Notes under the pieces: model-generated
What the model was told of the DNA's origin: nothing
Databases searched by the model: none
The model's input: only the letters and a program-made list of their open reading frames with translations
Made by a program: the position numbers and the translations under genes
Shown: positions 7,694-16,314 of the stretch, in pieces
Layout of the letters: every line of letters starts with the position of its first letter
How positions within the stretch are numbered: the first letter of the stretch is position 1
NCBI GenBank assembly: GCA_023139575.1
Contig: JAGLNJ010000062.1
Coordinates: 1-39,309, forward strand
Length of the DNA stretch: 39,309 nt
Source of the DNA: Candidatus Omnitrophota bacterium
GTDB lineage: Bacteria > Omnitrophota > Gorgyraeia > Zapsychrales > JANLHA01
Direction of reading: 5' to 3'

Positions 7694-8806
7694 ATGCGCA
7701 TTGGTATCAATTGCCGTTCATTTTTGAAAAAGAATTACGCCGGTATAGGACGCTATACCTTCAATCTTATAAAGTGTCTTGCCAAAAGTGACCGAGAAAA
7801 TGAATACACCCTTTATGTTAACCGCCGTCTGTTTGATTTAAAGAAATCTGTTCCAGCTGTTCCGGGAAAGAATTTTAAGACTAAAATTGATTATCTTAAC
7901 CGAGGGCTTGATAACTCGCTGGGGCAGGTTGACGCCTACCATTCTCCCAGCCCTGATTTTATCAAGTTCGACAAAGGTAAAATTATCGTAACCGTTCATG
8001 ATTTGATTTATAAAACATATCCACAAGGGCATACGGAACAGACGTGCACGACAACGGATAAACAGATGTCTGGCATTGTTAAGCAGGCGGAGAAAATCAT
8101 CTGTTGTTCGCGAAGCACCATGGATGATATGAAGAAGATATTTTCTGTTGATGATAAAAGGTTGGAGCTTGTTTATCAGGGAGTAGACAAAGAGATTTTT
8201 TATCCCGTTACGGGAGAAGAAGATGTCTTAGCTCGCGAAGCTTTAAAAAGGAAGGGAGGCAGCGTCCCCTATATTCTTTTTGTGGGGACGTTGGAGCCGC
8301 GAAAAAATTTAACAAACATTTTGAAGGCCTTTGCCGTGTTAAAGGCTAAGAAGAAGTTTATGGGGAAGCTGATTATTATTGGCATGAAAGGATGGATGGT
8401 TGATGACATTAATTCTTTAATCAAAAAGTTGGGTATTGAGGGTTTTGTGGTGTTTACGGGGTATGTCAGTGACCAGGAATTAAGATGGTTTTATAATTTG
8501 GCAGAAGTTTTTGTTTTTCCGTCTTTTTATGAGGGATTTGGTTTTCCTATCGTGGAGGCCTTTAGCTGCGGGACAGCTGTTATCACATCAAATGTTTCGT
8601 CATGTCCAGAAGTGGCGGCCGACGCGGCTTTAAAGGTGAATCCTTATGAGGTGTCTGAGATCGTTGAGGCTGTCAGCCGGATTCTCGGGGATAAGAAGCT
8701 TAAGGAAATATTAGAACAAAAGGGACTTAAGCGGTCCGGAGATTTTTCTTTTATGAATACAGCCAAACATACGCTGGAAGTATACCAGAAGGTCTGTGCT
8801 GGATAA
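7694..8806 (+). CDS. glycosyltransferase, GT4-type (GT-B fold)
   Basis: The 370-residue cytoplasmic glycosyltransferase opens with MRIGINCRSF and the acceptor-side loop YAGIGRYTFNL seen in GT4 enzymes such as mannosyltransferases. The donor domain has LFVGTLEPRKN at about residue 195, followed by PSFYEGFGFPIVEAF, which is the E-x7-E motif binding the nucleotide sugar. No membrane segment or signal peptide is present. With GDP-heptose and GDP-mannose synthesis genes on either side, a GDP-activated mannose or heptose donor is a sensible guess, not shown by the sequence itself. It follows the DegT-fold gene after 13 bases, in one transcription unit. Confidence 0.87.
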   Translation: MRIGINCRSFLKKNYAGIGRYTFNLIKCLAKSDRENEYTLYVNRRLFDLKKSVPAVPGKNFKTKIDYLNRGLDNSLGQVDAYHSPSPDFIKFDKGKIIVTVHDLIYKTYPQGHTEQTCTTTDKQMSGIVKQAEKIICCSRSTMDDMKKIFSVDDKRLELVYQGVDKEIFYPVTGEEDVLAREALKRKGGSVPYILFVGTLEPRKNLTNILKAFAVLKAKKKFMGKLIIIGMKGWMVDDINSLIKKLGIEGFVVFTGYVSDQELRWFYNLAEVFVFPSFYEGFGFPIVEAFSCGTAVITSNVSSCPEVAADAALKVNPYEVSEIVEAVSRILGDKKLKEILEQKGLKRSGDFSFMNTAKHTLEVYQKVCAG

Positions 8807-8826
8807 TTCTTCGGAAAGTTACTGTA

Positions 8827-9669
8827 ATGAAAATAAGCGGCTTCACAATAGCAAGAAATGCCATAAAATTCAATTATCCGATTACTGCATCCATTAAGTC
8901 TGTCTTGCCCATATGTGATGAGTTTGTTGTTAACGTGGGCGACTCAGAAGATAATACCCTTGCGCTCATTGAATCTATTAATGACCCCAAGATTCGCATT
9001 GTTCAGAATGCCTGGGATTTTTCAATGGGAAAAAAGGTTTTGTCTCATCAAACAAATTTGGCCTTGAAGGAATGCCGGGGAGATTGGGCCTTTTATTTAC
9101 AGTCGGATGAGGTGATCCATGAAGCCGACTTGAGCCGCCTAAAGGCAAATATGCAGAAATATCTTCATGATAAGGATGTTGATGCCTTAAGGTTTAAGTG
9201 GCTTCATTTCTACGGTAGTTATTTCCGTTATCGTATAGACCATGGCTGGTATCAGAAGCAGGATCGTATTGTGCGCAATAATGGCGAGGTGGAATCATTT
9301 GGTGACGCTTGGGGTTTTAAACGCAAGGATCAGCAAACATTGCGGCGTAAGCATTCGGGTTGTTTTTTGTATCATTATGGCTGGGTCCAGCCGCAGGACA
9401 TCATGACGCAGCGACGAGTAAATGCGGAAAATATTGGTTTCACGGCTTTGCAAGAGGGAGAGCGTCGCGAAGATTATTCCTATGGAGATTTGGATCGCTT
9501 TCCGCCGTATTTTGGTTCACACCCGCATGTTATGGCAGAGCGTATTGCTCAGCATGAATTGAGCCAAAAGGATTATGCTTCGATACAAAAAAGATATTGG
9601 TGGCATTTAATGAAGATTCTTAAAGTTCGATATAAAACTTTTAAAAGGATTAAGGAAAGGATTGAATAG
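8827..9669 (+). CDS. glycosyltransferase, GT2-like
   Basis: The 280-residue product has a GT-A fold of the GT2 class. The N-terminal strand MKISGFTIARNA leads to the nucleotide-binding acidic segment VNVGDSEDNTL. The donor metal site region is FYLQSDEVIHEAD near residue 95, where a usual DxD is replaced by SDE. A long aromatic and basic C-terminal part includes RRYWW-like and RYKTFKRIKERIE stretches that may touch the membrane surface. The next gene begins at the base after its stop codon, so the two are translationally linked. Donor and acceptor cannot be assigned. Confidence 0.78.
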   Translation: MKISGFTIARNAIKFNYPITASIKSVLPICDEFVVNVGDSEDNTLALIESINDPKIRIVQNAWDFSMGKKVLSHQTNLALKECRGDWAFYLQSDEVIHEADLSRLKANMQKYLHDKDVDALRFKWLHFYGSYFRYRIDHGWYQKQDRIVRNNGEVESFGDAWGFKRKDQQTLRRKHSGCFLYHYGWVQPQDIMTQRRVNAENIGFTALQEGERREDYSYGDLDRFPPYFGSHPHVMAERIAQHELSQKDYASIQKRYWWHLMKILKVRYKTFKRIKERIE

Positions 9670-10755
9670 ATGAGAAAAAATATATACGCGGTTATTCTTG
9701 CCGGGGGGAGCGGGACGCGCTTCTGGCCGCTGAGCCGTAAAGATAATCCCAAACAGTTTTTGCAAATAAACGGGCCGGATTCTCTGCTTCAGCTCACCGT
9801 AAAAAGGATAAAACAGAAAATATTACCGGAGAATATTCTTATTGTTACCAATAAACAGTATAAAAAGAAAATCATGGAACAAATTGCTCCCTTCAAAGTT
9901 CCGGCAAAGAATATAATGTTGGAGCCCGAGGGTAAGAATACCGCTCCTGCTATCTGCTGGGCGGCCGCAAGGATTTACAGTCAGGATAAAGATAGTGTAA
10001 TGGTTGTCTTGCCATCAGATCATTTGATCCGCAATAAAGAAGCATATATGAAAATTCTGGACTGTTCGTTTCTTTTAGCGAAAGAGAACTTTTTAGTGGC
10101 TATGGGAATTGTCCCGACAAGGCCGGAAACTGGTTATGGTTATTTAAGAACAAAGAGTATTCGTCACAAGGGAAAGAATGTCTGTAAAGTCATGCAATTC
10201 ACGGAAAAACCTTCATTGGCAAAAGCCAAACAATACCTTAAACAAAAGAATTATTTTTGGAACAGCGGTATGTTTGTCTGGCGATGTGACGCAATACTAG
10301 ATGCTTTCCAGGAATATTTACCCAGCGTCTGTCGTTGTTTTGAAAAAGGCCATGATATAGCGCATATTAATCGTGTCTGGAGAAAGCTTCCCAGCATATC
10401 AATCGATTACGGTATTTTAGAGAAGGCAGAAAATGTTGTGGCCGTTTCGGCGGCACGTATTGAATGGTCTGACTTGGGGAGTTGGGAATCTCTTGCCGAT
10501 ATATCTGCTAAAGATAAGAAAGGGAACACTTTCAAGGGGGATGTCCTGGACATTTGTTCGCAGCATACATATGTTTTGTCGGATATGCAAAAACAAAAGC
10601 GCTTGGTGGCGACGATCGGTTTGGATAATATCATTGTGGTTGATACGGGCGATGCCTTGTTGATTTGCCGAAAAGATAAATCGCAAGAAGTTAAGAAAGT
10701 GGTTGAAATTTTACAAAAGAAAAGAAGGCCGGAGCTGTTTTCAAAAGAGAAGTAA
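9670..10755 (+). CDS. manC: mannose-1-phosphate guanylyltransferase
   Basis: The 361-residue product makes GDP-mannose from mannose 1-phosphate and GTP. The signature pyrophosphorylase loop VILAGGSGTRFWPLSRKDNP is followed by KQFL, the classic type II GMP motif. Also present are LEPEGKNTAPAICWAA (about residues 80-95), LPSDH, FTEKPSLAKA and the NSGMFVWR motif. The length equals the catalytic part of ManC plus the beta-helix, without the C-terminal phosphomannose isomerase domain of bifunctional enzymes. It supplies GDP-mannose for this locus and possibly for GDP-deoxymannose-type sugars. It starts immediately after the GT2 stop codon. Confidence 0.93.
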   Translation: MRKNIYAVILAGGSGTRFWPLSRKDNPKQFLQINGPDSLLQLTVKRIKQKILPENILIVTNKQYKKKIMEQIAPFKVPAKNIMLEPEGKNTAPAICWAAARIYSQDKDSVMVVLPSDHLIRNKEAYMKILDCSFLLAKENFLVAMGIVPTRPETGYGYLRTKSIRHKGKNVCKVMQFTEKPSLAKAKQYLKQKNYFWNSGMFVWRCDAILDAFQEYLPSVCRCFEKGHDIAHINRVWRKLPSISIDYGILEKAENVVAVSAARIEWSDLGSWESLADISAKDKKGNTFKGDVLDICSQHTYVLSDMQKQKRLVATIGLDNIIVVDTGDALLICRKDKSQEVKKVVEILQKKRRPELFSKEK

Positions 10756-10763
10756 GCCTGTCG

Positions 10764-11855
10764 ATGAAAAAAGACATAAAAAAAGTATTAATTATAAATA
10801 TTTTTGGGATTGGAGATGTCCTTTTTACGACGCCGGTCATTCGTAATATTAAGGAGAGCATTCCGCAGGTGACTGTTGGATATATGGCCAATCAACGCAC
10901 GGTAAGAATACTAGAAAATAATCCCTTGGTAGACAGGGTTCACGTGTATGAACGCGACTTTTTCCAGGAAATATGGGGGCGTTCTAAAAAAGAATATTTT
11001 CAAGCCATGGCACGTTCTTTAAATGAGATCCGAAATGAAAAGTATGATGTCGTCCTTGACCTGTCGCTTAATGGCAATGCGGCTTTTTTAATGTGGCTGG
11101 TAGGAATTAAGGAGAGGATTGGGTATGATTTTAAAGGCCGCAGTCCTTTTTTGAGTAGAAAAATTCCTTTTAAAGGATATGAGGGCAAGCATGTTGTCGC
11201 ATACTATTTAGATCTTCTTAAAGAGCTCGGCCTATCGACGAAATATCGGAAACTTGAAATATATTCTTCGCCGGAAGATGAAAGATGGGCGGATGATTTT
11301 TGCAAGGAGAATGATTTTTCAAAAGACAGAAAGGTCGTGGCCGTATTCCCCGGGGGAGGGGCGAGCTGGGGAAAGGATGCGCGTTTTAAGAGATGGCCCG
11401 CAGCAAAGTACGCACAGTTGATTAATAAAATGATCGATAAACTCTCTTGCGAGGTTATCATTTTTGGTGATGAAAAAGAGCAGGACATCTGTTCTGATAT
11501 AGCTTCAGCCGTTGCTAATAAAACCAATTCTGTGTGCGGTAAGACTACCCTTGGGCAGACAATTGCGCTGCTGGGGAAATGTTCTATGGCGGTGGTGAAT
11601 GATGGCGGGCCCTTGCATATGGCGGTCGCTAAGGGGGTGCCCACGGTTTCGATCTTTGGGCCTGTAGACTCTGAAGTATACGGTCCTTATCCAAAGGATG
11701 AGCATCTTGTTGTAACGTATGATGTTTCATGCCGGCCCTGTTATCGGCAGTTTCGCAAGGCTTCTTGTGATCACATAACTTGTTTGAAAAATATTGACGT
11801 AAACGATGTTTTTGGTAACATAGAGCAAGTTTACATTAACTTAAAAGAAAATTAG
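10764..11855 (+). CDS. glycosyltransferase family 9 (heptosyltransferase-like)
   Basis: The 363-residue product is a GT9-type transferase of the lipopolysaccharide heptosyltransferase group. The N-terminal KVLIINIFGIGDVLFTTPV matches the family loop that binds the acceptor and catalytic Asp region. The C-terminal half has the nucleotide-sugar motif VNDGGPLHMAVAKGVPTVSIFGP. A Cys-rich tail (CRPCYRQFRKASCDHITC) follows and is common in GT9 proteins. With HddA, HddC and GmhB in the same locus, GDP-heptose is a candidate donor, but classical GT9 enzymes use ADP-heptose, so the donor needs testing. It lies 8 bases after manC. Confidence 0.88.
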   Translation: MKKDIKKVLIINIFGIGDVLFTTPVIRNIKESIPQVTVGYMANQRTVRILENNPLVDRVHVYERDFFQEIWGRSKKEYFQAMARSLNEIRNEKYDVVLDLSLNGNAAFLMWLVGIKERIGYDFKGRSPFLSRKIPFKGYEGKHVVAYYLDLLKELGLSTKYRKLEIYSSPEDERWADDFCKENDFSKDRKVVAVFPGGGASWGKDARFKRWPAAKYAQLINKMIDKLSCEVIIFGDEKEQDICSDIASAVANKTNSVCGKTTLGQTIALLGKCSMAVVNDGGPLHMAVAKGVPTVSIFGPVDSEVYGPYPKDEHLVVTYDVSCRPCYRQFRKASCDHITCLKNIDVNDVFGNIEQVYINLKEN

Positions 11856-11884
11856 TTAATCATTTATAATAGAAAGGTGTTCCG

Positions 11885-12988
11885 ATGAGTGTTCCATTTA
11901 TTGATTTCCGGCCGCAATATGAAACTATTAAAGATGAGATTTCTGGTGGTCTAAAGGCAGTTTTTGAAAAGGGCAATTTCATTTTAGGGCAAGAAGAAAA
12001 AGATTTTGAAGCAGAATTTGCTAAATATTGCGGTGCTAATTACGCCGTCGGTGTTAACTCAGGGACGGATGCGCTGTATTTAGCTTTGGCATCTTTAGAT
12101 GTCAAGCAAGGCGATGAGGTTATTCTTCCTGCGCACACGTTCATTGCTACAGCCCTCTGTATTTCTTATACGGGTGCCACGCCGGTTTTTGTTGATATTG
12201 ATGATGCGATTTATAATATGGATCCGAAAGCGGTAGAAAAGGCGATTACGCCTAAGACCAAGGTCATTATACCGGTGCACATTTATGGACAGGCAGCCCC
12301 AATGGATGAAATAAATAAAATTGCTGAAGAACATAATATCACTGTTATTGAAGACGCCGCGCAAGCCCATGGATCATCATATAAAGGGAAAATGATAGGT
12401 TCATTAGGTGATATAGCATGTTTTAGTTTCTATCCGACAAAAAGTCTCGGCGCCTTCGGCGACGGTGGTATTGTTGTGACCAATAATGAAGAGATATACG
12501 GAAAATTGCAAATGCTAAGAGATTATGGACGACAAGGACGCTATGAGCATAAGATTAAAGGATATAATTCCCGTTTAGATACCGTGCAGGCAGTTATCCT
12601 TTCCGCCAAATTGAAATATTTAGACCAATGGAATGAAATGCGTGCGGAAAAAGGGGACTGCTATTGCCAGCTTTTAAAAGATATTGATGGTGTTATCCCA
12701 CCTGTTACGAAAGAGGAGAGGACGCATGTTTATCAGACATTTGCCATTCGAGTCAAGGATCGCAATAGGGTTTGCGAAGAAATGCAAAAGAATGGTATTG
12801 GCGTCTTGATCCACTATCCGATTCCCATTCATCTTCAAGAGGCATATCAAGACCTCGGTTATAAAAAAGGCGATTTTCCTGTTGCCGAATCTGTGGCCGA
12901 TAACGTCTTGTCTTTGCCTATGTTCCCCCACATAACGAATACTCAGATAGAGGAAGTTTGCGGGAAACTCAAAGAGCTCGTTAAATAA
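11885..12988 (+). CDS. DegT/DnrJ/EryC1 family sugar aminotransferase
   Basis: The 367-residue PLP enzyme retains every expected active-site element. These include VNSGTDALYLAL (phosphate-binding region), VIEDAAQAHG with the pyridine-facing Asp, and SFYPTKSLGAFGDGG with Schiff-base lysine K186. Such enzymes transfer an amino group from Glu or Gln to a keto-sugar nucleotide, most often at C3 or C4. It closes the operon that starts at 3162 and complements the His-type relative at 6514, so the locus can apparently both deoxygenate and aminate keto sugars. The ribosome site is GAAAGG, 9 bases before ATG. The product sugar is not deducible here. Confidence 0.9.
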   Translation: MSVPFIDFRPQYETIKDEISGGLKAVFEKGNFILGQEEKDFEAEFAKYCGANYAVGVNSGTDALYLALASLDVKQGDEVILPAHTFIATALCISYTGATPVFVDIDDAIYNMDPKAVEKAITPKTKVIIPVHIYGQAAPMDEINKIAEEHNITVIEDAAQAHGSSYKGKMIGSLGDIACFSFYPTKSLGAFGDGGIVVTNNEEIYGKLQMLRDYGRQGRYEHKIKGYNSRLDTVQAVILSAKLKYLDQWNEMRAEKGDCYCQLLKDIDGVIPPVTKEERTHVYQTFAIRVKDRNRVCEEMQKNGIGVLIHYPIPIHLQEAYQDLGYKKGDFPVAESVADNVLSLPMFPHITNTQIEEVCGKLKELVK

Positions 12989-12990
12989 TC

Positions 12991-13010
12991 AGGTCGTAAA
13001 AGACTTTTTG
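12991..13010 (+). terminator. weak intrinsic-terminator-like hairpin after the DegT aminotransferase
   Basis: AGGTC and GACTT form a five-pair stem around GTAAAA, ending in a run of five T. It lies just after the stop codon at 12988 and before the next promoter, which is the right place for an operon end, but the stem is short. Confidence 0.3.
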
Positions 13011-13068
13011 GGCATTATTTTTGGGTTCTCGTTATTTTTTTGCAAAATGAAAATTTTTGGTATTTGCA

Positions 13069-13098
13069 TTGATTCCCTCCCAGTACTTCTTGTATACT
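13069..13098 (+). promoter_or_regulatory. sigma-70-type promoter upstream of the GT2/gmhB-like operon
   Basis: TTGATT at 13069-13074 and TATACT at 13093-13098 are separated by 18 bases. They sit 27 bases before the ATG at 13125, in a 136-base non-coding gap that is otherwise AT-rich. Transcription would begin near 13105. Confidence 0.45.
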
Positions 13099-13124
13099 TA
13101 TATGGAATTTTCTAGGCCGAAAAA

Positions 13125-13907
13125 ATGCTATTATCCGTAATTATTTTAACTAAAGATGAGCAGGACTGTATTGAAAGTTGCCTGCACAGCGTGCACGGAT
13201 GGGCTGATGAGATTATTGTCATTGATGATGAGAGCACTGACAATACTGTCGAAATCGCCCAGAGATATGCCGATAAGGTTATTAGCCGGAAAATGACCAT
13301 TGAAGGGACGCATCGCAACTGGTCTTATGCCAAGGCAAAAAACAAATGGGTTTTGAGCCTGGATGCCGATGAAGAGGTAAGCGAGGCCTTGAGAGACGAG
13401 ATTTCAAAAATATTAGCTGACACGAGTAATAAGGCCTTTGCTATCCCAATTAAAACTTATATTGGCAATCATTGGGTAAGGTATGGTGGGTGGTATCCAG
13501 CCAGTAAAGTACGGTTATTTGATAAAGGGTGCTTTCGTTATGAAGATGTTGAGGTCCATCCCTGTGTTTTTGTGGATGGGAATACCGGGCTGCTGACGAA
13601 AGATATAATACATAAAGGGTATCCGGATATTGCCCATTTATTAAGTAGTTTAAACAGGCAGACGTCTTTAGAGGTTGAGAAATGGATTCGGACGGGACAT
13701 AAAATGGAAACGGGGCGGTTTATCCGTAGAAGCATTGATCGGTTTTTTCGTTCTTATATTAGAAAAAGAGGTTTTAAAGACGGGTTTATCGGTTTTATTG
13801 TTGCCTATTTTGCATCGCTCTATCAAATTATTAGTTATGCAAAATATTGGGAGAAGATGCAGTCATTAGATAATGAGCATCATTCTGATTCAAAGAAATC
13901 CTGCTAA
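13125..13907 (+). CDS. glycosyltransferase family 2 (WaaE/KdtX-like)
   Basis: The 260-residue GT-A enzyme begins LLSVIILTKDEQDCIESCL, followed by DEIIVIDDESTDNT and LSLDADEEVS, where DAD is the metal and donor motif. The compact single domain, the RNWSYAKAKNKWVLSLDADE arrangement and the conserved WVRYGGWYPASKVRLF segment fit the WaaE/KdtX group of lipopolysaccharide-core beta-1,4-glucosyltransferases and their relatives. The C-terminal part has a hydrophobic stretch (GFIGFIVAYFASLYQIISY, about residues 222-240) that may bind the inner face of the membrane. It heads a short operon with a GmhB-like phosphatase and a GT28-type transferase. Confidence 0.85.
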   Translation: MLLSVIILTKDEQDCIESCLHSVHGWADEIIVIDDESTDNTVEIAQRYADKVISRKMTIEGTHRNWSYAKAKNKWVLSLDADEEVSEALRDEISKILADTSNKAFAIPIKTYIGNHWVRYGGWYPASKVRLFDKGCFRYEDVEVHPCVFVDGNTGLLTKDIIHKGYPDIAHLLSSLNRQTSLEVEKWIRTGHKMETGRFIRRSIDRFFRSYIRKRGFKDGFIGFIVAYFASLYQIISYAKYWEKMQSLDNEHHSDSKKSC

Positions 13908-13935
13908 CTGAACACAGCTGACGAGGAATATGGGA

Positions 13936-14532
13936 ATGAAAGTGGTTTTTTTAGACCGGGACGGTGTTATCAATACTTTTCCTGGAAACGGTAATTATGT
14001 TACGAAGGTGAAGGATTTTCATTTTCTCCCAAGGGCTTTAGATGCTATAAAATTGCTGACGGATGAAGGCTATACCATTTTTGTGGTGTCCAATCAGGCA
14101 GGGGTGGGCCGAGGCGTATATTCTCAGGACAAATTAAACCGTATTAATAAAAAGATGATGCAAGGGGTAGACAAAGCCGGCGGGAAAATCAAGAAGGCTT
14201 TCTATTGCACGCATCGCCCGGATGTCGGTTGCAGCTGCCGCAAGCCAGACATTGGGAACATTCTTAAAGCGCTTAAATCTATTGATGGGGAAATTACACC
14301 AGCCAAACGACCTTATTTTATTGGCGATACGAAGTCGGATATGGAAACAGGTTATAATTCAGGCTGCCGTACAATTTTTGTGCTTTCCGGCAGAGAAAAC
14401 AGAAGATATATGAGAGGATGGATTGTCAAGCCTGATTTCATCGCAAAAAATCTCTTTGAAGCCACTCAATTTATCCTGGGGCATAAGGAGCCTTTTTCAA
14501 AAAAAAGGCGTAATAATAACTCAAAGTCTTAA
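13936..14532 (+). CDS. gmhB: HAD-IIIA heptose-1,7-bisphosphate 7-phosphatase (GmhB-like)
   Basis: The product (about 198 residues) is a HAD phosphatase. The nucleophile motif LDRDGVIN lies at the very N terminus, followed by VVSNQAGVGRG (motif II) and FIGDTKSDMETG (motif IV). The zinc-binding segment of GmhB and histidinol-phosphatase relatives is visible as CTHRPDVGCSCRKP. GmhB removes the 7-phosphate of heptose 1,7-bisphosphate, the step between HddA and HddC. The ATG at 13936 is preferred over 13930 because GAGGA at 13923-13927 is then 8 bases away rather than 2. The basic tail FSKKRRNNNSKS is not part of the usual domain. Anomer preference (alpha or beta) cannot be read off directly. Confidence 0.87.
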   Translation: MKVVFLDRDGVINTFPGNGNYVTKVKDFHFLPRALDAIKLLTDEGYTIFVVSNQAGVGRGVYSQDKLNRINKKMMQGVDKAGGKIKKAFYCTHRPDVGCSCRKPDIGNILKALKSIDGEITPAKRPYFIGDTKSDMETGYNSGCRTIFVLSGRENRRYMRGWIVKPDFIAKNLFEATQFILGHKEPFSKKRRNNNSKS

Positions 14533-14552
14533 AAACGCAAGAGTTCTGACCA

Positions 14553-15638
14553 ATGAAAATATTAGTCATTTATGCTACCGCAGGTGCCGGGCACCGCAAA
14601 GCTGCTGAGGCCGTTTATGAGGGCATCAAGGCCCACACTGAGCATGAGGTCGTTTTGATTGATTCGCTTGATTACACAAATAAATTTTATAAAAAATTCT
14701 ACAGTCAGGGTTATACTTTTGTTGTCACGTATGCTCCTTGGCTGTGGGGGTTTCTGTTTGAGCTCATTGACCTGCCGTTCATTCTTCCTTTGGTGCGTTT
14801 AGCACATAGACTACAAAATTTTTTGAATGCTGAAAAATTGGCAGATTATTTTATCGAACAGGATTTTGATTATATTATTACGACGCACTTTTTTCCCTGT
14901 GAAGTTTCCTCTTATTTAAAGCGTAAAGGAGTGATCCGATCAAAAGTCATATGCTCGGTCACGGATTATGACGTGCACAACATTTGGCTTTCAAAGGGAG
15001 TTGATACCTATCTGGCGGCCACTGACCTGACAGCAAGACGGCTAAAAGAATATGGCATTGCCGAACAAAATATTGCTATTGTCGGTATCCCGACTAATGA
15101 AAAGTTTTCAAGCCATAATGATATCAATGCCTTGAAAGAGCGGTTAGGATTATTGACTGATGAATTTACGGTCTTAGTGGCGACAGGATCTTTTGGCATA
15201 GGCCCGATCGAGGAAATCGTGCAAAGGGTAATGGGATGCCAGATTTTGGTTGTTTGTGGGCACAATAAAGAACTTTACAATCGGCTGAAACCCAAAGAGA
15301 ATGACATTCACAAAATTTTTGGTCTAGTCAATAATATGGATGAACTTATGGCCGTGTCAGATGTGATGGTGTCAAAGCCGGGTGGTTTATCTATATCAGA
15401 GGCTCTGGTGAGCCAATTGCCGCTTATTTTTTTCAACGCCATTCTAGGCCAAGAAACCAATAATATTCAGATGCTTAACGCCTATGGGGTAGGACACAAT
15501 ACTTCCGATGTTCGGGAAATTGCGCGCGTTGTGGAAGACTTGCGTAAGGATGCTGAACGGTTGGAAGCAGAGAAAGCAAGAATCAAGAGTCTGGCCAAAC
15601 CCCATGCGGTTAAAGATATTATAAGCTTATTGCAATAA
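14553..15638 (+). CDS. GT28-type glycosyltransferase (MGDG synthase / processive diacylglycerol glycosyltransferase-like)
   Basis: The 361-residue GT-B protein begins with ILVIYATAGAGHRKAAEAV, the hallmark of the MGDG-synthase N-terminal domain shared with diacylglycerol glucosyltransferases and MurG. A hydrophobic, aromatic stretch (about residues 52-85, FVVTYAPWLWGFLFELIDLP) is probably the membrane-dipping lipid-acceptor surface. The C-terminal donor site has VSKPGGLSISEAL followed by PLIFFNAILGQETNN. A lipid acceptor (diacylglycerol or a related lipid) and a UDP-sugar donor are typical of the family. The neighbouring glycan genes suggest that it makes a glycolipid or a glycan lipid anchor. 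Confidence 0.85.
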   Translation: MKILVIYATAGAGHRKAAEAVYEGIKAHTEHEVVLIDSLDYTNKFYKKFYSQGYTFVVTYAPWLWGFLFELIDLPFILPLVRLAHRLQNFLNAEKLADYFIEQDFDYIITTHFFPCEVSSYLKRKGVIRSKVICSVTDYDVHNIWLSKGVDTYLAATDLTARRLKEYGIAEQNIAIVGIPTNEKFSSHNDINALKERLGLLTDEFTVLVATGSFGIGPIEEIVQRVMGCQILVVCGHNKELYNRLKPKENDIHKIFGLVNNMDELMAVSDVMVSKPGGLSISEALVSQLPLIFFNAILGQETNNIQMLNAYGVGHNTSDVREIARVVEDLRKDAERLEAEKARIKSLAKPHAVKDIISLLQ

Positions 15639-15697
15639 ACCCAGGGTATTTTTTTAAAAATTTATAAGTTATGCTGGAATGAGGTGAGTTTTGTTTT

Positions 15698-16054
15698 ATG
15701 TCTAAGGAAATTTTAGATCTAGAAGATGCTTTAGAAAGAGTTATGGGAGACGAGGAGTTGCTCTTAGAGCTAATGGGAGATTTTCAAGCCCATTATATTG
15801 AGAGCCGGCAAAAACTTGCTCAGCTGAGCACTCAAAAAGATTTTGCTCAGATGAAGGATGTGATTCATTCGATGAAAGGGGCGGCGGGGAATTTATCCAT
15901 ACACGCTATGCATACATGTTTGGTGATGGCAGAACTTTTAGCTGGTGAAAGAAAAGAGGGACTCATTTTGGGTCTTTTAGAGGATATTGATAAACAGTTC
16001 AATGAATTTTTGGATTTTTATGCAAAATATAAACAAAAACAAAAAGGAAAATAG
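15698..16054 (+). CDS. stand-alone HPt (histidine phosphotransfer) protein
   Basis: The 118-residue all-helical protein has the HPt phosphorylation motif IHSMKGAAGNL, with H57 as the predicted phospho-accepting histidine. HPt proteins pass phosphate between receiver domains. No kinase or receiver gene lies beside it; the next genes encode small membrane proteins, and the nearest sensor kinase is about 10 kb away. It may serve one of the receivers at 28753-31404 or 36370, but that is only a guess. GAGGTGAG about 11 bases upstream of the ATG serves as the ribosome site. Confidence 0.86.
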   Translation: MSKEILDLEDALERVMGDEELLLELMGDFQAHYIESRQKLAQLSTQKDFAQMKDVIHSMKGAAGNLSIHAMHTCLVMAELLAGERKEGLILGLLEDIDKQFNEFLDFYAKYKQKQKGK

Positions 16055-16056
16055 CG

Positions 16057-16299
16057 ATGAGCAAAAGGAATCGCAATAGAAAGAAAAAGCAGCTGCCAAA
16101 AAACTCAAAAAAAGTAGCGTGGATCAGGTTTTTGCTGTATTCGGTAATCATTTTTGAACTCGTCGCTATCGCCTTTTTAAAAAGGGCGCAATGTATGAAC
16201 CGGTGCATTGGTGATTTCACAGGACCTTATCCGGAGATTGCCTGCAAATATGAATGCCCGTATATATGGGGAAAAGCGGCAGAATTCTTTAAGAAATAA
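16057..16299 (+). CDS. small single-pass membrane protein with four cysteines
   Basis: I do not recognise this 80-residue protein. It has a strongly basic N terminus (about 20 residues with many Lys and Arg), one hydrophobic helix (about residues 26-41) and a C-terminal 38 residues with four Cys in a CMNRC...CKYEC pattern. The basic N terminus predicts that the Cys-bearing part faces the periplasm, where it could form two disulfides or bind a metal. It starts 2 bases after the HPt stop codon, so the two are very likely co-translated. Confidence 0.7.
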   Translation: MSKRNRNRKKKQLPKNSKKVAWIRFLLYSVIIFELVAIAFLKRAQCMNRCIGDFTGPYPEIACKYECPYIWGKAAEFFKK

Positions 16300-16314
16300 C
16301 GGGAGGGATGTATC

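Noticed and set aside
14529..14550. A stretch AACGCAAGAGTTCTGACC similar to the interior of the 71-nt element
   Set aside because: Similarity covers fewer than 20 bases with a gap, the 10-base arms are missing, and it lies in a short gap inside an operon. Chance is the simplest reading.
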